From the NCBI GenBank assembly GCA_037074705.1, contig CM073591.1:182429432-182493431 (forward strand): a stretch of DNA of 64,000 nucleotides. The letters run 5' to 3'. Source of the stretch: Zhengitettix transpicula. Lineage: Eukaryota; Arthropoda; Insecta; Orthoptera; Tetrigidae. The notes beneath the pieces were generated by a model. That model did not search any database and had not been told where the DNA came from. It worked only from the letters and a program-made list of their open reading frames with translations. A program made the translations under genes and the position numbers. Below, one piece after another: positions 10,361 through 21,140 of this stretch (its first letter is position 1; each line of letters opens with the position of its first letter).

Positions 10361-10890
10361 GCCTGCGAGAGGATTTCTCGCAGGTGAACCTTCCCAGAGA
10401 GCTCTGGCGGGGGCTACCTTTGGGGATGCTCTCACATCTCTCTGGTTTTTTTGAACTAAGGAGCCCACATGCCGAGGCACCTCGGTCTGTTTTGAGAGGT
10501 GTATGTTCCGGGGTCGCAGACCTTGGGCATACGGCAAGAGTTGTTCGCTATTCCCATTGGAATAGTCGGCCAGCAGCCTCCTAAACTGGTCAAGGCACGG
10601 AGAAGGGAATGCTGCGTCCCCACAGAAAACTCCTCTCCCGCTATCGGAAGGGCGTGGGACAAGTACCCAATGCCCGACCTACCCGATGCAGGTTTTTCTA
10701 AGGTTTTCCCTGCATTCCTTTAGGCGAATGCCGGGTAGGATCCTTAAAATATAGCCCAGGGGCCCTAGTTAACCCTTGGCTACCTTCCTCTACCCTTCCG
10801 CATCCCCCCCTTTCAAATCCCTTCCTATGCTATTAAAGGGGAGTTGCCCAAAGTGGATTACCCTCATGTAGCCTGTTGCCCTAAAAAAAA
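10361..10890 (+). mobile_element. R550 retroposon copy D
   Basis: Near full-length. The 5' end has one hairpin unit, CCTGCGAGAGGATTTCTCGC followed by AGG. The body matches copy C closely, including the CTATTCC/GGAATAG form of the central hairpin. It ends GTAGCCTGTTGCCC-TAAAAAAAA. ORFs on both strands across the body differ between copies and are not conserved, so I do not call genes. Confidence 0.92.
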
Positions 10891-12712
10891 TATGATTTTC
10901 ACTTTAATTCGCATCTTGTATTGTTGTAAGATAATTCTAGACAACAATTAAATAGTCAACCGTAGTCATCCAGCAATTAAATATTTGACGGAATTTTGAT
11001 TTTACAATTTGTCAATTTTTCGGTATATAATTGGGAAATAAATAAAAATTCGTGACCATCTAGATCATAGATACATATAACGTTTTATAGGATTACCGTA
11101 TGGCAGTTACGTATCGTACTGGATAACACCGGTAAACTCAATATTTCAATACGATGAATGAATGAATGATAAATATGAAGCAATAAATATCGTGACAAAT
11201 TGAAGAAGCGTATAGAACTATTTATTGTTATTTGTGATATTAAAATAAAATAGTTTTAAGTTGTTTTCTTAATTAAATTATATAAATGAATAAATTTAAA
11301 ATAACTTCAATTAATTCTTGAAGAAATGTGTAAAGATTTTATATATTGGTTTATGTTAAAAATATATTTGGTGTTATATGATCATAATACTATAAATATG
11401 TCATAATAATTTTTATAATATGTTTAAGACAAGATAGAACTTCATCCAATTTAAAAAATATATTTGTTTCATCTTATTATATGTGGCATATATTAAAATG
11501 AGCCTTTTCGTTCGGTTTTATTTATTGAGTTTTTTAGAGATGTCTTGGAGGGTTAAACGTGTTATACATATATAATATTAATAAGTTGGCTCATTGTTGA
11601 GTCTTGTGGCCTATCGCTTTTGATGAACAGGTGGGGATTGAGCTAAGTCAAGCTTAATGCCATTGAGCTGACCACAACCTACTGTTGGATCCTTTCACAG
11701 GAAGCTTCAAACCACATAAAAATAAGCCGCTGCATGAAACCGTTCCTTTTCATCGCTTTAAAAAGGAAAATTAGTGGATACTTCCGGAGAAACAGATACA
11801 CATAATTAGACGACTTCTCTGGCTTTGTAATCCAGTATCTGACCTTGTACTCTTTAAATCAGAAATGTGTTATCGGGGATGCATAAACCATTATTTTTTA
11901 CCACAGTGTAACAGCTCGTTGGTGGCAACTCAGCGACCGGGAGAAATTGTATCAATTTGAATTAAGATTTTTTCCCACGTTGTACACCTGACCATTAATG
12001 ACATTAAATTTTCTTATCAATGACATTGTTTCTCAGATTTACCGCCGCCTGAGGGGTATAAACGTAAAATGAAATAGCTGAGAATTGCAGCAATGAATTG
12101 AGATGGGAACGAAAAGTAGGAGTTGGGAAAGAATGGCCAAATTTTAAAATGTGAAAAGAAAAAATCTGCTTTTCAACAGCAAAATAAAAGTTTGTTCGGC
12201 TTGAAGGAGTGTTCAGAGCGTAAGTGTATTAATAATCAGATAGGCAATGATCTATTTACCAATTACATAAATAAATAGCCAAAAGACAGACAAAATTAAA
12301 TGATAATTTGTATATGGTACTTAATTTAACATAAAACTTCTATCTGTATAGGATATTTATTTATATAATTAGTATATTAGATTTTATAAAGATCTAATCA
12401 CTTTAACGTGAACATTTAATTACAGCTATTGTAGTCTCTCCAACCAAGAATTTGTACGGAAGATGGTGGACTGCGTTGACATCATATGCATGATCTGAAA
12501 AAGATCTCGTTTTCCGGGATTAGAAAGCCTCTTTCAGCAGAGTAATACGGGAATTAAAATATTTGGTAGATTAAGACTACGTTTGGAAGTAGGCTAAAAG
12601 TCATTTAAATTCATCGGTGCCTTAAAGATTTCTTATAGACAAATGCTGTTTCCGTTCAGAATAATTCAAATGTTTCTCAGGAAATATTTGACTGATGTGT
12701 CTCGCATGCTTA
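10891..12712. other. AT-rich background without recognised feature
   Basis: No coding region or repeat family was recognised. A short piece at 12278-12310 resembles the outer arm of the FB1/FB2 elements (ATAGCCAAAAGACAGACAAA), probably a relic. Confidence 0.45.
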
Positions 12713-12967
12713 CCTCTCCCGCCATCGAAAGGGCGTGGGACAAATACCAAATGCCCGACCTACCTGATGCAGGTTTTTCAAGGGTTTTCCCTGCATCACT
12801 TTTAGGCGAATTGCCGGGTAGGATCCTTAAACCACAGCCCGGGGGCCCTAGTTACCCTTGGCTACCTTCCTCTACCTTTCCGCATCCCCCTTTCAGATCT
12901 CTTCCTATGCTATTAAAGGGGAGTTGCCTCCATGTCGATTACCCTCGTGTAGCCTATTACCCTAAAA
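12713..12967 (+). mobile_element. R550 retroposon copy E, 5'-truncated
   Basis: Begins inside the body at CCTCTCCCGCCATCGAAAGG and continues to the 3' block and CCTATTACCCTAAAAT. Truncation at the 5' side with an intact 3' end is typical of target-primed reverse transcription. The 125-codon ORF that runs through it is chance. Confidence 0.9.
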
Positions 12968-13754
12968 TATTCGAGATGTGCTCCTTTATTCGACATGAAA
13001 CGTTACAGCACTTCACCTAATTTTGAAAAAGTTGACGGATATAATTAACGGCGCCATTTTTGTACAGATAATGGTATATTACTAATTAGACCTTGACGTG
13101 AATATATTAAAAAAATTGAAATTATTTTATATTAGGTTGTATTGCACCGAATTGGTGTATACCATAAACAGTTTTCAGGAAGCGGACGGCCGTTGGCAAA
13201 TTGGTTATCGGAACGTATTTAATTGTTTCAGTATTTAGTATTAAAACTTTTAACTAGTATTATTTCAGTTAATTAGAACGTATTTAATTATTTCAGTAAC
13301 TAGTACGGAAAAGTTTATTATATCAAATACGTACGGTTGTGTGCAACAAAATTTATAACAAAACCAACTCATACAATTACATTTGTAATTCTTCAGTCTT
13401 CAGTATTCAACTCTTGTTTATGTCCACGAATTCTGAATCCTTTTCACTAAACTGTCGTTTTTTGAGATCATTTATTTATTGAAAAATCGTAAGCAATGTT
13501 CATTATATTAGTAAAATATTTATATACAGGCAGAGAAAGTAATAAGGGTTTAGTTGACATGATCCAGAATAACGACACGTTTGGCATCTCATATGAATTT
13601 GCTCGTTCTTATTTGTTTGAAATGAGGATGAGGTATCTTGGACAAACACGAATTAATTACAGGAAAATTGCAAACCGCACGAGGTCCTTGATGAATAAAA
13701 TAGTAAAAAATAGTAAGATATAAAACAGAAATCTGTTAGGTTATATCTAAACCG

Positions 13755-13755
<1 letters not shown>
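12968..13755. other. No recognised feature
   Basis: Contains a 75-codon frame (13496-13723) rich in Arg, Ile and Asn. I do not recognise it, and nothing around it supports a gene. Confidence 0.4.

Positions 13756-13759
<4 letters not shown>

Positions 13760-13832
<73 letters not shown>
13760..13832. repeat. Compound (AT)n-(AG)n microsatellite
   Basis: About 18 AT units pass directly into about 15 GA units. Confidence 0.95.
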
Positions 13833-13950
13833 TAGAACGTACTAGTCTGTACCAGAAAACATTCAGTTTTGATGAAGGCTTTCGTCATATGATTCTCAAG
13901 GAACTTAAATGTAAAAAGAATAATTTGTTTATAATCTTACAGTCAATTCC

Positions 13951-14125
13951 ACATCCTCCCTTTCAAATCCCTTCCTATGCTGTTAAAGGGGAGTTGCCAC
14001 CATGCGGATTACCCTCATGTAGACTGTTACCCTAAAATAAAGGGCTTTCAAATTCCTTCCTTTGGCATTAAAAGGGAGTAGCCACTATGTGGATTACCCT
14101 CATGCAGTCTGTTACCGTAAAACAA
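13951..14125 (+). mobile_element. Two R550 3'-end-only copies in tandem (F1, F2)
   Basis: F1 (13951-14040) and F2 (14044-14125) each hold only the last 80-90 bp of R550: TTTCAAATCCCTTCCTATGC, GTTAAAGGGGAGTTGCCACC and CCTCATGTAG-CTGTTACC. Copy G follows directly. Three R550 3' ends within 700 bp, all in one orientation, suggest repeated insertion at A-rich tails of earlier copies. Confidence 0.88.
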
Positions 14126-14145
14126 AAGAAGTACCCGATATGGTG

Positions 14146-14644
14146 TCTACGAGGGATACTCTGTCGCAGGCAGAATCTTTTAGCAGAGACGGAGGGGGCT
14201 TCCTTTAAGGATTCCTTTTTCCTCTCTCCGTATTTGAACTAAGGTTCCCGCAAGCCGAGGCACCTCGGCCTGTTTTGAGAGGTGTATGTTCCGGGGTCAC
14301 AGATCTTGGGCATACGGTAAGAGTTGTTCGCTGTTGCCATTGGAACAGTCTGCCAGCTGCCTCCTGTACTGGTCGAGGCTTAGAGAAGGGAATGCTGCGT
14401 CCCCGCAGCAAAACCCTCTCCCGCCATCGGAAGGACCAGTACCCAATGCCCGACCTACATGATGCAGGTTTACTAGGGTTTGTCCTGCTTCACTTTTAGG
14501 CGAATGCCGGCTAGGGTCCTAGTTAACCCTTGGCTACCTTCCTGTACCCTTCCGCATCCCCAATTTCAAATCCCTTCCTATGATGTTAAAGTGGAGTTGC
14601 CATAATGCGGATTACCCTCATGCAGCCAGTAACTGTAAAAAAAA
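14146..14644 (+). mobile_element. R550 retroposon copy G
   Basis: Near full-length copy starting with one hairpin unit (CTACGAGGGATACTCTGTCG, then CAG). The central hairpin is of the GC type (CTGTTGCC...GGAACAG, with one change). Several short deletions occur in the second half. It ends CATGCAGCCAGTAACTGTAAAAA. Confidence 0.88.
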
Positions 14645-15159
14645 TACGACGTGCCCCATAATTTTTGATAACAGTCGCAGGAAACCAAAAGTTTTAATAG
14701 TTAAACTATTTATTTTTTTAGATGAAGCTTATTTTCCAAAACAATTTTTGTACAATCCTTTAAAGTCAATTCGATCCGTTCAAATAATATTTTGGGAATC
14801 GCCTTGTCTATGTAAAAAAGTACTTAAGTATGAATTTTTTAAAATTATATATTTATAAAATATAACTTTAAATCCAGGCTAGGGAGAAAGAAAGATCAAA
14901 AAAATTAGAAATCAGAACTCAGTCAAATTGGCGTTCAAAATGTATTTTAAATAGAAACAGATACTTTTAATTGCGAAAAATTACATTATTCTCTTTTTCT
15001 TTTTCGTTGACAAAATTGGAGATGTTCTCGAAAATTTACCTCCACCGTCTCCAAGTAACTGATAATTCCGTTTATTTTCTCGCGTATTTCATTCTTCAGT
15101 ACTTCCATTTATTTATTACATTGGTATTGATTGCATGAAAATTTCGGATAATATTAAAT

Positions 15160-15365
15160 ACGCGATAATATAAATACCACACCAAGTTTCTGGGATCCTT
15201 GTCCCTTTCTTCACGTGCGAGCGACAGAAGTGAACTCGTCAGGTGGCAAAACTCTGTAACTCTTGTTAGCACCTGCAGAAAGTGACAAGAATCCCAGAAA
15301 CGTTGTGTGGTATTTATATTATCACTTATTTTGTCTGTTTTGGCTATCTTTCTTATTATTAATTT
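15160..15365. mobile_element. FB2 fold-back element
   Basis: The left arm (15160-15220) and right arm (15271-15365) are inverted copies of the same unit as FB1: GATAATATAAATACCACAC, CGTTTCTGGGAT and CTTGTCCCTTTCT. The left core, read on the minus strand, keeps GGGA-CAAGGA-TCCC and AGAAAC. The right core has CTGCAGA and a stem changed on one side. The loop between the arms is about 50 bp. Arm identity to FB1 shows that they are one family. Confidence 0.65.
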
Positions 15366-15627
15366 TCATTCCGACCTAATTTTTTTAATTTTAATTTTAA
15401 ATACATATATGTACTGTTCAGGATGGCTGGAAGTTTATTTATATATATTCAGGCGATGACGTATGCATTTAAATTTTCATTGGCCAACTTCAAGGATTTT
15501 TACTAAATGTTTTAGGAAAATGACGTTGATGAAAGATTTTTCGACTAAATAAATGGTTTTGAAAATTATAACTTTTAATTTTCCGTGACTAATATATGAA
15601 GAAGTAAACAGTACTCCACCTATCCCT

Positions 15628-15849
15628 TTGGAACAGTTAAAGACTCTTATACTAAATTCTATGGACTCGAAGAACTCAATGATCACTATTAGATATTACA
15701 AAATGTCCTCTACATCATTCATAAATATATTGGAATCTTTGTACCCACACGTACATGATAAAACGGCAAAAAGAAGAATAAAAAGGCTCATAAATTTAGT
15801 CAAGAAACAAGAGAGTGATACATATTCAGAAGCAGGCGCCTCGTCCTAA
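15628..15849 (+). pseudogene. Possible LINE ORF2 C-terminal tail
   Basis: Open frame of 73 codons (LYPHVHDKTAKRRIKRLINL near its middle). I do not recognise the protein on its own. It lies about 250 bp upstream of a LINE 3' terminal motif in the same orientation, so it may be the end of that element's ORF2. A chance ORF is the alternative. Confidence 0.3.
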
Positions 15850-16009
15850 TAAAAACAGACTATGACTACAGTACAGTGGAATCTGCGACAGTCGCAGCTT
15901 CAAACAAGTTAATATAATGAATTATCCAATTATGATAAATGATTAACAAATGCGAATTGTAAAATGTAAATGTAAGAAACCCACATTTGAAATGTATAAT
16001 TAGTCTTTC

Positions 16010-16150
16010 AAACTGTTCAATTGTATGTCTATTATTGGAATCAATGTGAATCGCTGCATACTTATGTAAATAAACACTATTGGTAATTTTTTTATGGGTC
16101 GCCTATGACCAAGTTGTTAACGCGACCATTATAAACCTTTAATTTATTTA

Positions 16151-16198
<48 letters not shown>

Positions 16199-16200
16199 TA
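16010..16200 (+). repeat. LINE 3' end followed by (TTTA)n and (TA)n
   Basis: Positions 16010-16140 match the minus strand of 61860-61985 almost base for base, including TATTGGAATCAATGTGAATC and GTTAACGCGACCATTATAAA. The end runs into (ATTT)n and then a long TA microsatellite. It belongs to the shared LINE 3' terminus group described in the findings. Confidence 0.75.
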
Positions 16201-17095
16201 TGGCACAATCCTATTAAAAATAAAAAGACATAATAAATAATTTAATTTTTTGCAATTTAACTAAACTTTTGTTATAAATTATCTATTTCTATTTTTAAAA
16301 AAAATTTAACGCCAATTTGACTGAATTCTGCTTTCTAAAATAAATTGTATTTTCTTTCTTAATTAATTTATTGTGTTTTATTGGTCCTCGGTATAGAATG
16401 ATCATTATCAGAAATCGTCTCGACGTATTCAGTACTCGTGATTTTTTTTTCAGGCACGCTTTTCTTTAAATCATGATCGTTAAGGGCTGTTGTAACAGTA
16501 ATTCCGGATCAATGAATGATGCCTTCTTCTTAAAGTACATTAATAACGTTGACAAATCGTAGGAATTGGTGATAGGAAATCTTCATTCATGATGGAGAGA
16601 GCTGATTCAGAATCTGGCTATACAAACCTGTTCCCAACACTTAATTGAAGTTTTAGGTAAAAGACGTGCCGCACTGAGTTACGTCTTATTATAGTCTATA
16701 TTATTAGGAAGGAGGAAATTTCTTTATGTAAAGAGAGCATCTGAAACAGGTTGCTGGACCTAATTCGTACCCGCCATATATGGAACGCGTTAACGGGTAG
16801 TGTGGGAGATATTGTATTAGTTTGATCTGAAAGTCAGATACAAGATTCTGAATAGTAAATAATTGAATCTAACATAACATTAGTTTCTGTGGGTTTGTTT
16901 TTTCACTACGCATGTCATGATCAAACTCTGTATTCATCTGCTGTGACCACAAGTGACTATACTGCATTTTTTATAATACTATTTATTTAGGAATCAGAAT
17001 GGTACATAATTCTATGAGATGAATCGCTGGCGGCTGCCTGAAGTACTAGTAGGAAGAGACGTGAACAGGGTGATATCGCATGTGGAATTTAAAAC
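16201..17095. other. No recognised feature
   Basis: AT-rich background without an ORF or repeat that I recognise. Confidence 0.45.
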
Positions 17096-17107
17096 ATGAA
17101 ATACTAT

Positions 17108-17317
17108 CAAAGATTGAAGCCTTTCCCGGTGCATTCAATATATTGTTCTCGGAGTTCAACCGGGTTTTGCATAATTGTAGAACGCAACGTTTCGACGACT
17201 AAAAGCTCTGTCGTCATCTTCTAGGCGCCTAGAAGATGACTACAGAGCTTTTAGTCGTCGAAACGTTGCGTTCTACAATTATGTAAAACCTGGTTGAACT
17301 CCGAGAACAATATATTG
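17108..17317. mobile_element. FB5 fold-back element, near-perfect palindrome with target-site duplication
   Basis: Arms 17136-17226 and 17227-17317 are 91 bp each and differ at only about three positions. The centre is GGCGCC with no loop. Each arm carries the FB core. The left one, on the minus strand, has AGAAGAT, then GACGAC-AGAGCTTTTA-GTCGTC, then GAAACGTTG. A 12-bp direct repeat, ATGAAATACTAT, lies at 17096-17107 and 17318-17329, which fits a target-site duplication. It sits just beyond the C-terminal end of the Jockey-like LINE. Near-identity of arms argues for recent formation. Confidence 0.8.
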
Positions 17318-17339
17318 ATGAAATACTATGGCTTAAAAT

Positions 17340-17998
17340 AATTAACTAAGCCACATCTTTTTGAGTCTTTTGCTGGTCACTGGTTCTAGGAGGTGGTCCA
17401 GTAGCGGATTAAGATGTTAGTCTAGCACTACGTGATGCTTGATAACTGCCTGCACCAAAGGAACTCGTAGGTCTGTATGCAGCGTGAGGTTCGCTGCATT
17501 TGCATCATAGATTGGCAACTTTGGATGATTGCTATATTTAATTTCGAGTTCATAGGCCCATTTTAGTTTGATGGCTGCTTTGATGATGATTTTATTTTCT
17601 ATAGATACCTATCAGCCCCTGTATTCCTCAACTTGTTTTTTTATATGGTGTTTCCAAGTCAGTTTGGTCACTGAGTGCAGTCCTAAGTATCGTACTGTTT
17701 GTGTTTGCGGAATCTGCACATTGTTTATTGTGCCTGTAGGGCAAGTTTCTTTCCGGATAGTGAATGTAATATGTGCAGATTTGTTGTCATTCACTTTTAA
17801 TTTCCGTTTTTCTACCATTTTTGTAGGTTTGTGTATTATTACAAGCTGCTAGGGGATCCTCGTGGCAGAAGAGAATAGCTGTATCGTCGACGAATGTCCT
17901 TATTGTTACATTATGCACCAGTGTCTAACGAATAAAAGACATACAGCAGAGGTCCAAGGACACTACTTTGGATCAATCCAAATTTTATCGGAAAAATA
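17340..17998 (-). pseudogene. Jockey-type LINE ORF2, RT palm to C-terminus
   Basis: Minus-strand remnant of a reverse transcriptase. In coding order it shows SVLGPLLYVFYSLDTG, the catalytic FVDD box (17883-17894, TFVDDTAILF), the LKVNDNKSAHITF segment, VRYLGLHSVTKLTWKHHIKK, NHPKLPIYDANAANLTLHTD and a typical Jockey C-terminus with KHHVVLD, a stop, then HLNPLL and SKRLKKMWL. Stops and frame changes show that it is dead. The 5' part of the same ORF resumes at 18.68 kb beyond the R550 insertions. Confidence 0.88.
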
Positions 17999-18004
17999 GT
18001 CGGA

Positions 18005-18077
18005 TTTTTTCCTATGCTATTAAAGGGGAGTTGCCCAATGTGGATCACCCTCATGTAGCCTGTTGTCCTAAAAAAAA
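18005..18077 (+). mobile_element. R550 3'-end-only copy H
   Basis: Only the last 70 bp of R550: CCTATGCTATTAAAGGGGAG to CATGTAGCCTGTTGTCC and an A-run. It interrupts the Jockey-type LINE, and copy I is inserted directly behind its tail. Confidence 0.88.
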
Positions 18078-18088
18078 GTACACTTGAT

Positions 18089-18664
18089 CGATCCGGTCTG
18101 CGAGGGATATTCTCTCGCAGGCAATACCTGCGAGGGATGTTATCTGGCAGGCAGAACCTTGTAGGAGAGATACGAATGGGCTACCTTTGGGGATTCCTTT
18201 TTCCTCTCTCCGTTTTTGAACTAAGGTTCCCACAAGCCGAGGCTCCTCGGCCTGTTCTGAGAGGTGTATGTTCCGGGGTCACAGACCTTGGGCATACGGT
18301 AAGAGTTGTCCGCTATTCCTATTGGAATAGTCGGCCAGCTGCCTCCTAAACTGGTCGAGGCACGGAGAAGGGATGATGCGACCCCACAGAAAACTCCTCT
18401 CCCGCTATCAGAAGGGCGTGGGACAAGTACCCAATGCCCGACCTACCCGATGCAGGTTTTTCTAGGGTTTTCCCTGCATTTCTTTAGGCGAATGCCGGGT
18501 AGGTTCCTTAAAATATAGCACGGGGGCCCTAGTAACCCTTGGCTACCTTCCTCTACCCTTCCGCATCCCCCCTTTCAAATCCCTTCCTATGCTCTTAAAG
18601 GGGAGTTGCCAAACGTGGATTACCCTCATGTAGCCTGTTACCTAAAAAAAAATTTAAAAAAGAA
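18089..18664 (+). mobile_element. R550 retroposon copy I, full length with target-site duplication
   Basis: The best full-length copy. It starts with two hairpin units (CTGCGAGGG...TCTCGCAGG, then CCTGCGAGGGATGTTATCTG), continues through the CTATTCCTATTGGAATAG hairpin and ends CATGTAGCCTGTTACC with an A-rich tail. The target-site duplication is AAAAAAAGTACACTTGAT at 18071-18088 and 18665-18682. Part of it comes from the A tail of copy H, so H was present before I inserted. TSD length, tail and 5' variation mark it as a LINE-mobilised retroposon. Confidence 0.94.
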
Positions 18665-18682
18665 AAAAAAAGTACACTTGAT

Positions 18683-18990
18683 ATAGTAAATTAAACCTGG
18701 ATGCCAAGGAATACTCCATTACAATATTGTTTACTTTCAAAAGCTTTTATGCTTTATTTATGGTTTGGTTAATTCGGTGAACTTGTTGCACTGTTGAATG
18801 TTTTTGACGGTATGCGAACTGATGTGCTGGTATCCAAGTTTCTGAACACAGGTCCACGTTTAATCTAGAGAGTTCTTTTTGAGATGATTGGCAATAGTCT
18901 TGTTGATCTGTTAGGAGGCGATTTTTGTTGGATCCTTTGCTGGTTTCCTTACTATTGACCCTTTTTTTTTAGACATTTGGGTCAGTATCC
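18683..18990 (-). pseudogene. Jockey-type LINE ORF2, N-terminal RT segment
   Basis: Minus-strand continuation of the LINE at 17.34-18.0 kb. Coding order: ETWIPAHQFAYRQKHSTVQQ, VHRINQTINKA, then KQYCNGVFLGIQV after a frame change. These are the RT finger motifs that precede the palm. The segment between VFLGIQV and SVLGPLLY is lost or replaced at the R550 insertion site. Nothing is recognisable upstream of 18,990, so endonuclease and gag are absent. Confidence 0.8.
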
Positions 18991-19253
18991 AAGTCGTATA
19001 ATATAATTGAAAATGTTGGTCGGCATGTCTATTCTTATTCAGGTAATTACTTCATCATTTTTTCCAAATTTACAATTTATAGTCGCATTAACCTATTGGT
19101 CATTAGCGACTTACATCTCTTATGTTCTTCATTTCAGTTACATTTAAATTACTTTATATAATTAAGTTTTCCTAGTAAATTCTATAAGGTTTTATATGGC
19201 TGCTGGTGAGTTGCAGATCTCCATCATTGACTCGGCGACTATTGTTGTTCTTC

Positions 19254-19960
19254 TTATGTCGCTATATCTGGGGCAATCAAGAGGACATGAGGAATTGTTG
19301 TGGCCTCCTTGCATGAGCTGCATACCGGCTGAGGAGATCTGGAAATCAAGAATGAGTGAGTGAAACTGGAGCGCAATGTTCTTATTCTGGCTACAACAAC
19401 CTGTTGCCTTCGAAATAGTTCTTTAGGGTGCGATATTTCTTTGATGCTGCTGACATTTCTGAGGATGACTCCACATTCTTCTGGTTTCACTGGTCTATTC
19501 CACTTTTCCTCCAGTTCCCTGTAGAGCCCTACTCTGCAGTCCCTGCTGGTGCAGATTGGCAGATTACTGGTTCTTCCTTGATGATCAGCTTCCACCTTCG
19601 GTAGGAGATCTGCTCTGTCGTGTCCTTCTATCTCTTTATACGCCGGTAGTCAGGCTATAGTGATCTGGTTGCTATGGATTTTCGCTATATTCTCTCTAAT
19701 TCGATTTATGCAACCATTTCTGTACACCGTACAGGTTGTTCTACGTATGCCTCTTTGGAGTCTGTTAATATGATGTTGTTGGTCTCCGGTGTTTCCAGAC
19801 ACAGTTCCGTGGCCATGAAGATGGCGTTAAATTCTGCTGTTCTGATCGTTGCATTATGGTTTATAGCGACAGATTTTTCTTTGCCTGTCGTAACTATAAC
19901 GCAACCAACTCCATTTTAATTTTTGAACGCGTCAGTATAAATGACTCTGGGAAAATTATA
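19254..19960 (-). pseudogene. LINE ORF2 RNase H and C-terminal knuckle
   Basis: RNase H reads GVGCVIVTTGKEKSVAIN, then ATIRTAEFNAIFMATELC and TNNIILTDSKEAYVEQ, with the expected Glu (TAEF) and Asp (LTDS) positions. The linker has RELEEKWNRPVKP. The end reads LRSSFTHSFLISRSPQPVCS, then the CSSC...H knuckle, where the final Cys is changed (IPHVLLIAP). Several stops and shifts separate the pieces. Confidence 0.82.
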
Positions 19961-20379
19961 TCTCTCTGGTAACAGATTAACTTCTGCGTTTCAGTTTGTG
20001 ACGAGTGGGTTGTTTACTTTAAGCTTATCTAGCGATATATCAATTGACAGTTCGTTAAGCGTTTCGTGCTGTTTTGGTCCATCTTTGCAAAAGTCATTCC
20101 TTCTTTTCGCAATATATCCTTTAGTGTAGCGTAGTATGGGGTTAGGTTTCTAGATGGTTATTTTTCTGCATGTAGAGGGGGTATGGTTTGTTTTCTTATT
20201 ATTGGGTTCGACGCCTCTCTTGCCTTGATCGCGTATGTAATTGCAATAGCTTTCCTTCAGCGTCTAAGCGGGATTTCGTTTGCCTAAAGTGAGAGTCTCG
20301 GAATTGGGGTGGTTTTATAACATCCAGTTATCATTGCCTCGTTTTGGACAACGTTTAGTCTTCTTAGCATCCTTTTCTG

Positions 20380-21140
20380 CGCTGTCATATATATGTGCTC
20401 CACATTCTATTTTTGCTTTGATAATTGCCCTGTAGGTGTGACTGAATAGATCCATCTTTGCTCCCAATTCTTGGCAGCTAGTAGCTTGAGGATTAATAGC
20501 AGTTTTTTTCTTTCTATGATTAGTTGCACGATGCGAGTCTTGAACGTGAGTTTGGAAATCCAGAAAATTCGCATCATATTGTATTGTTTAACATATTCTA
20601 TTTGTTTGTCATAAGTTTTTATTGTCATCTTTATTTGCTTGTATTTCCATGAGAAGCACATTGCTTTGACTTTGCAAGGGTTAAAACTGACTCCCGTTTC
20701 TTCAGCCCACTGTGTCGCCTTGTTTATTGCTTCCTGCATCACTTAAAGAGGACAGCTTCATGTTGTTCCCTATAGTCAGCAAGATGACATCATCTGCATA
20801 TATCAAGGTATCTATCGGGGGTTTGATAATGATACATTTATGGCTACCAGGAACAGAATGATGCTGAGGCTCGAGCCCTGACTTATTCCGTTCTCGATTC
20901 TATATTTATGTGACTGGTCATTTTCAAATCTCCTTCATCATTCTGGCCGTGACTTTTAGGAGTTTGGGAGTTTAATTTCTTTTTTGATTACTTTTGGTGT
21001 CAGTGCTTTGATAGGCTTCTGTATAGTCAGTGAGATGGAGAGACTTTGCTCTATTTCTTGGTCTGATACATTGTCCATCAGTTGGAAGTATGCTGCATGA
21101 ACAAATCCCCTGACGTCGCAGTGGAAAGTGACAATCATAA
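20380..21140 (-). pseudogene. LINE ORF2 reverse transcriptase domain
   Basis: In coding order: SDQEIEQSLSISLTIQ and KPIKALTPKVIKKEIKLPNS upstream of RT, then QGSSLSIILFLVAIN (palm motif), the catalytic YADD (20789-20800, DTLIYADDVILLT), then INKATQWAEETGVSFNPCKV, KAMCFSWKYKQIKMTIKTYD and ISKLTFKTRI. Frameshifts lie between LFLVAIN and IIKPPIDTL and again after YADD. The segment between KLPNS and QGSS is shortened, so fingers are partly deleted. Together with the RNase H block this is one element. Confidence 0.85.

Larger units (their letters stand above)
19060..21140 (-). mobile_element. I/Jockey-type LINE, 5'-truncated, about 2.1 kb
   Basis: Continuous minus-strand remnant with RT, RNase H, a zinc-knuckle C-terminus and the 3' end. 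The terminal motif at about 19,070-19,115 (GTCGCTAATGACCAATAGGT then TTAATGCGACTATAAATTG in element orientation) matches the 3' ends of other LINE copies in the window. The upstream limit near 21,140 is where RT-like sequence stops, just before the GC-rich island. Endonuclease and ORF1 are absent. Confidence 0.85.

Noticed and set aside
10343..10723. Overlapping ORFs of 60-75 codons on both strands in R550 copies (also at 8.97, 9.9, 14.3, 18.3, 30.7, 34.9, 50.9 and 52.4 kb)
   Set aside because: Frames and starts shift from copy to copy, and differences between copies do not respect codon positions. The sequence is GC-rich and palindromic, so open frames arise on both strands by chance.
17136..17317. 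Assembly artefact from read fold-back
   Set aside because: The 12-bp direct repeats outside the palindrome and the relation of the arms to other FB loci support a real insertion, though long reads would be needed to be certain.
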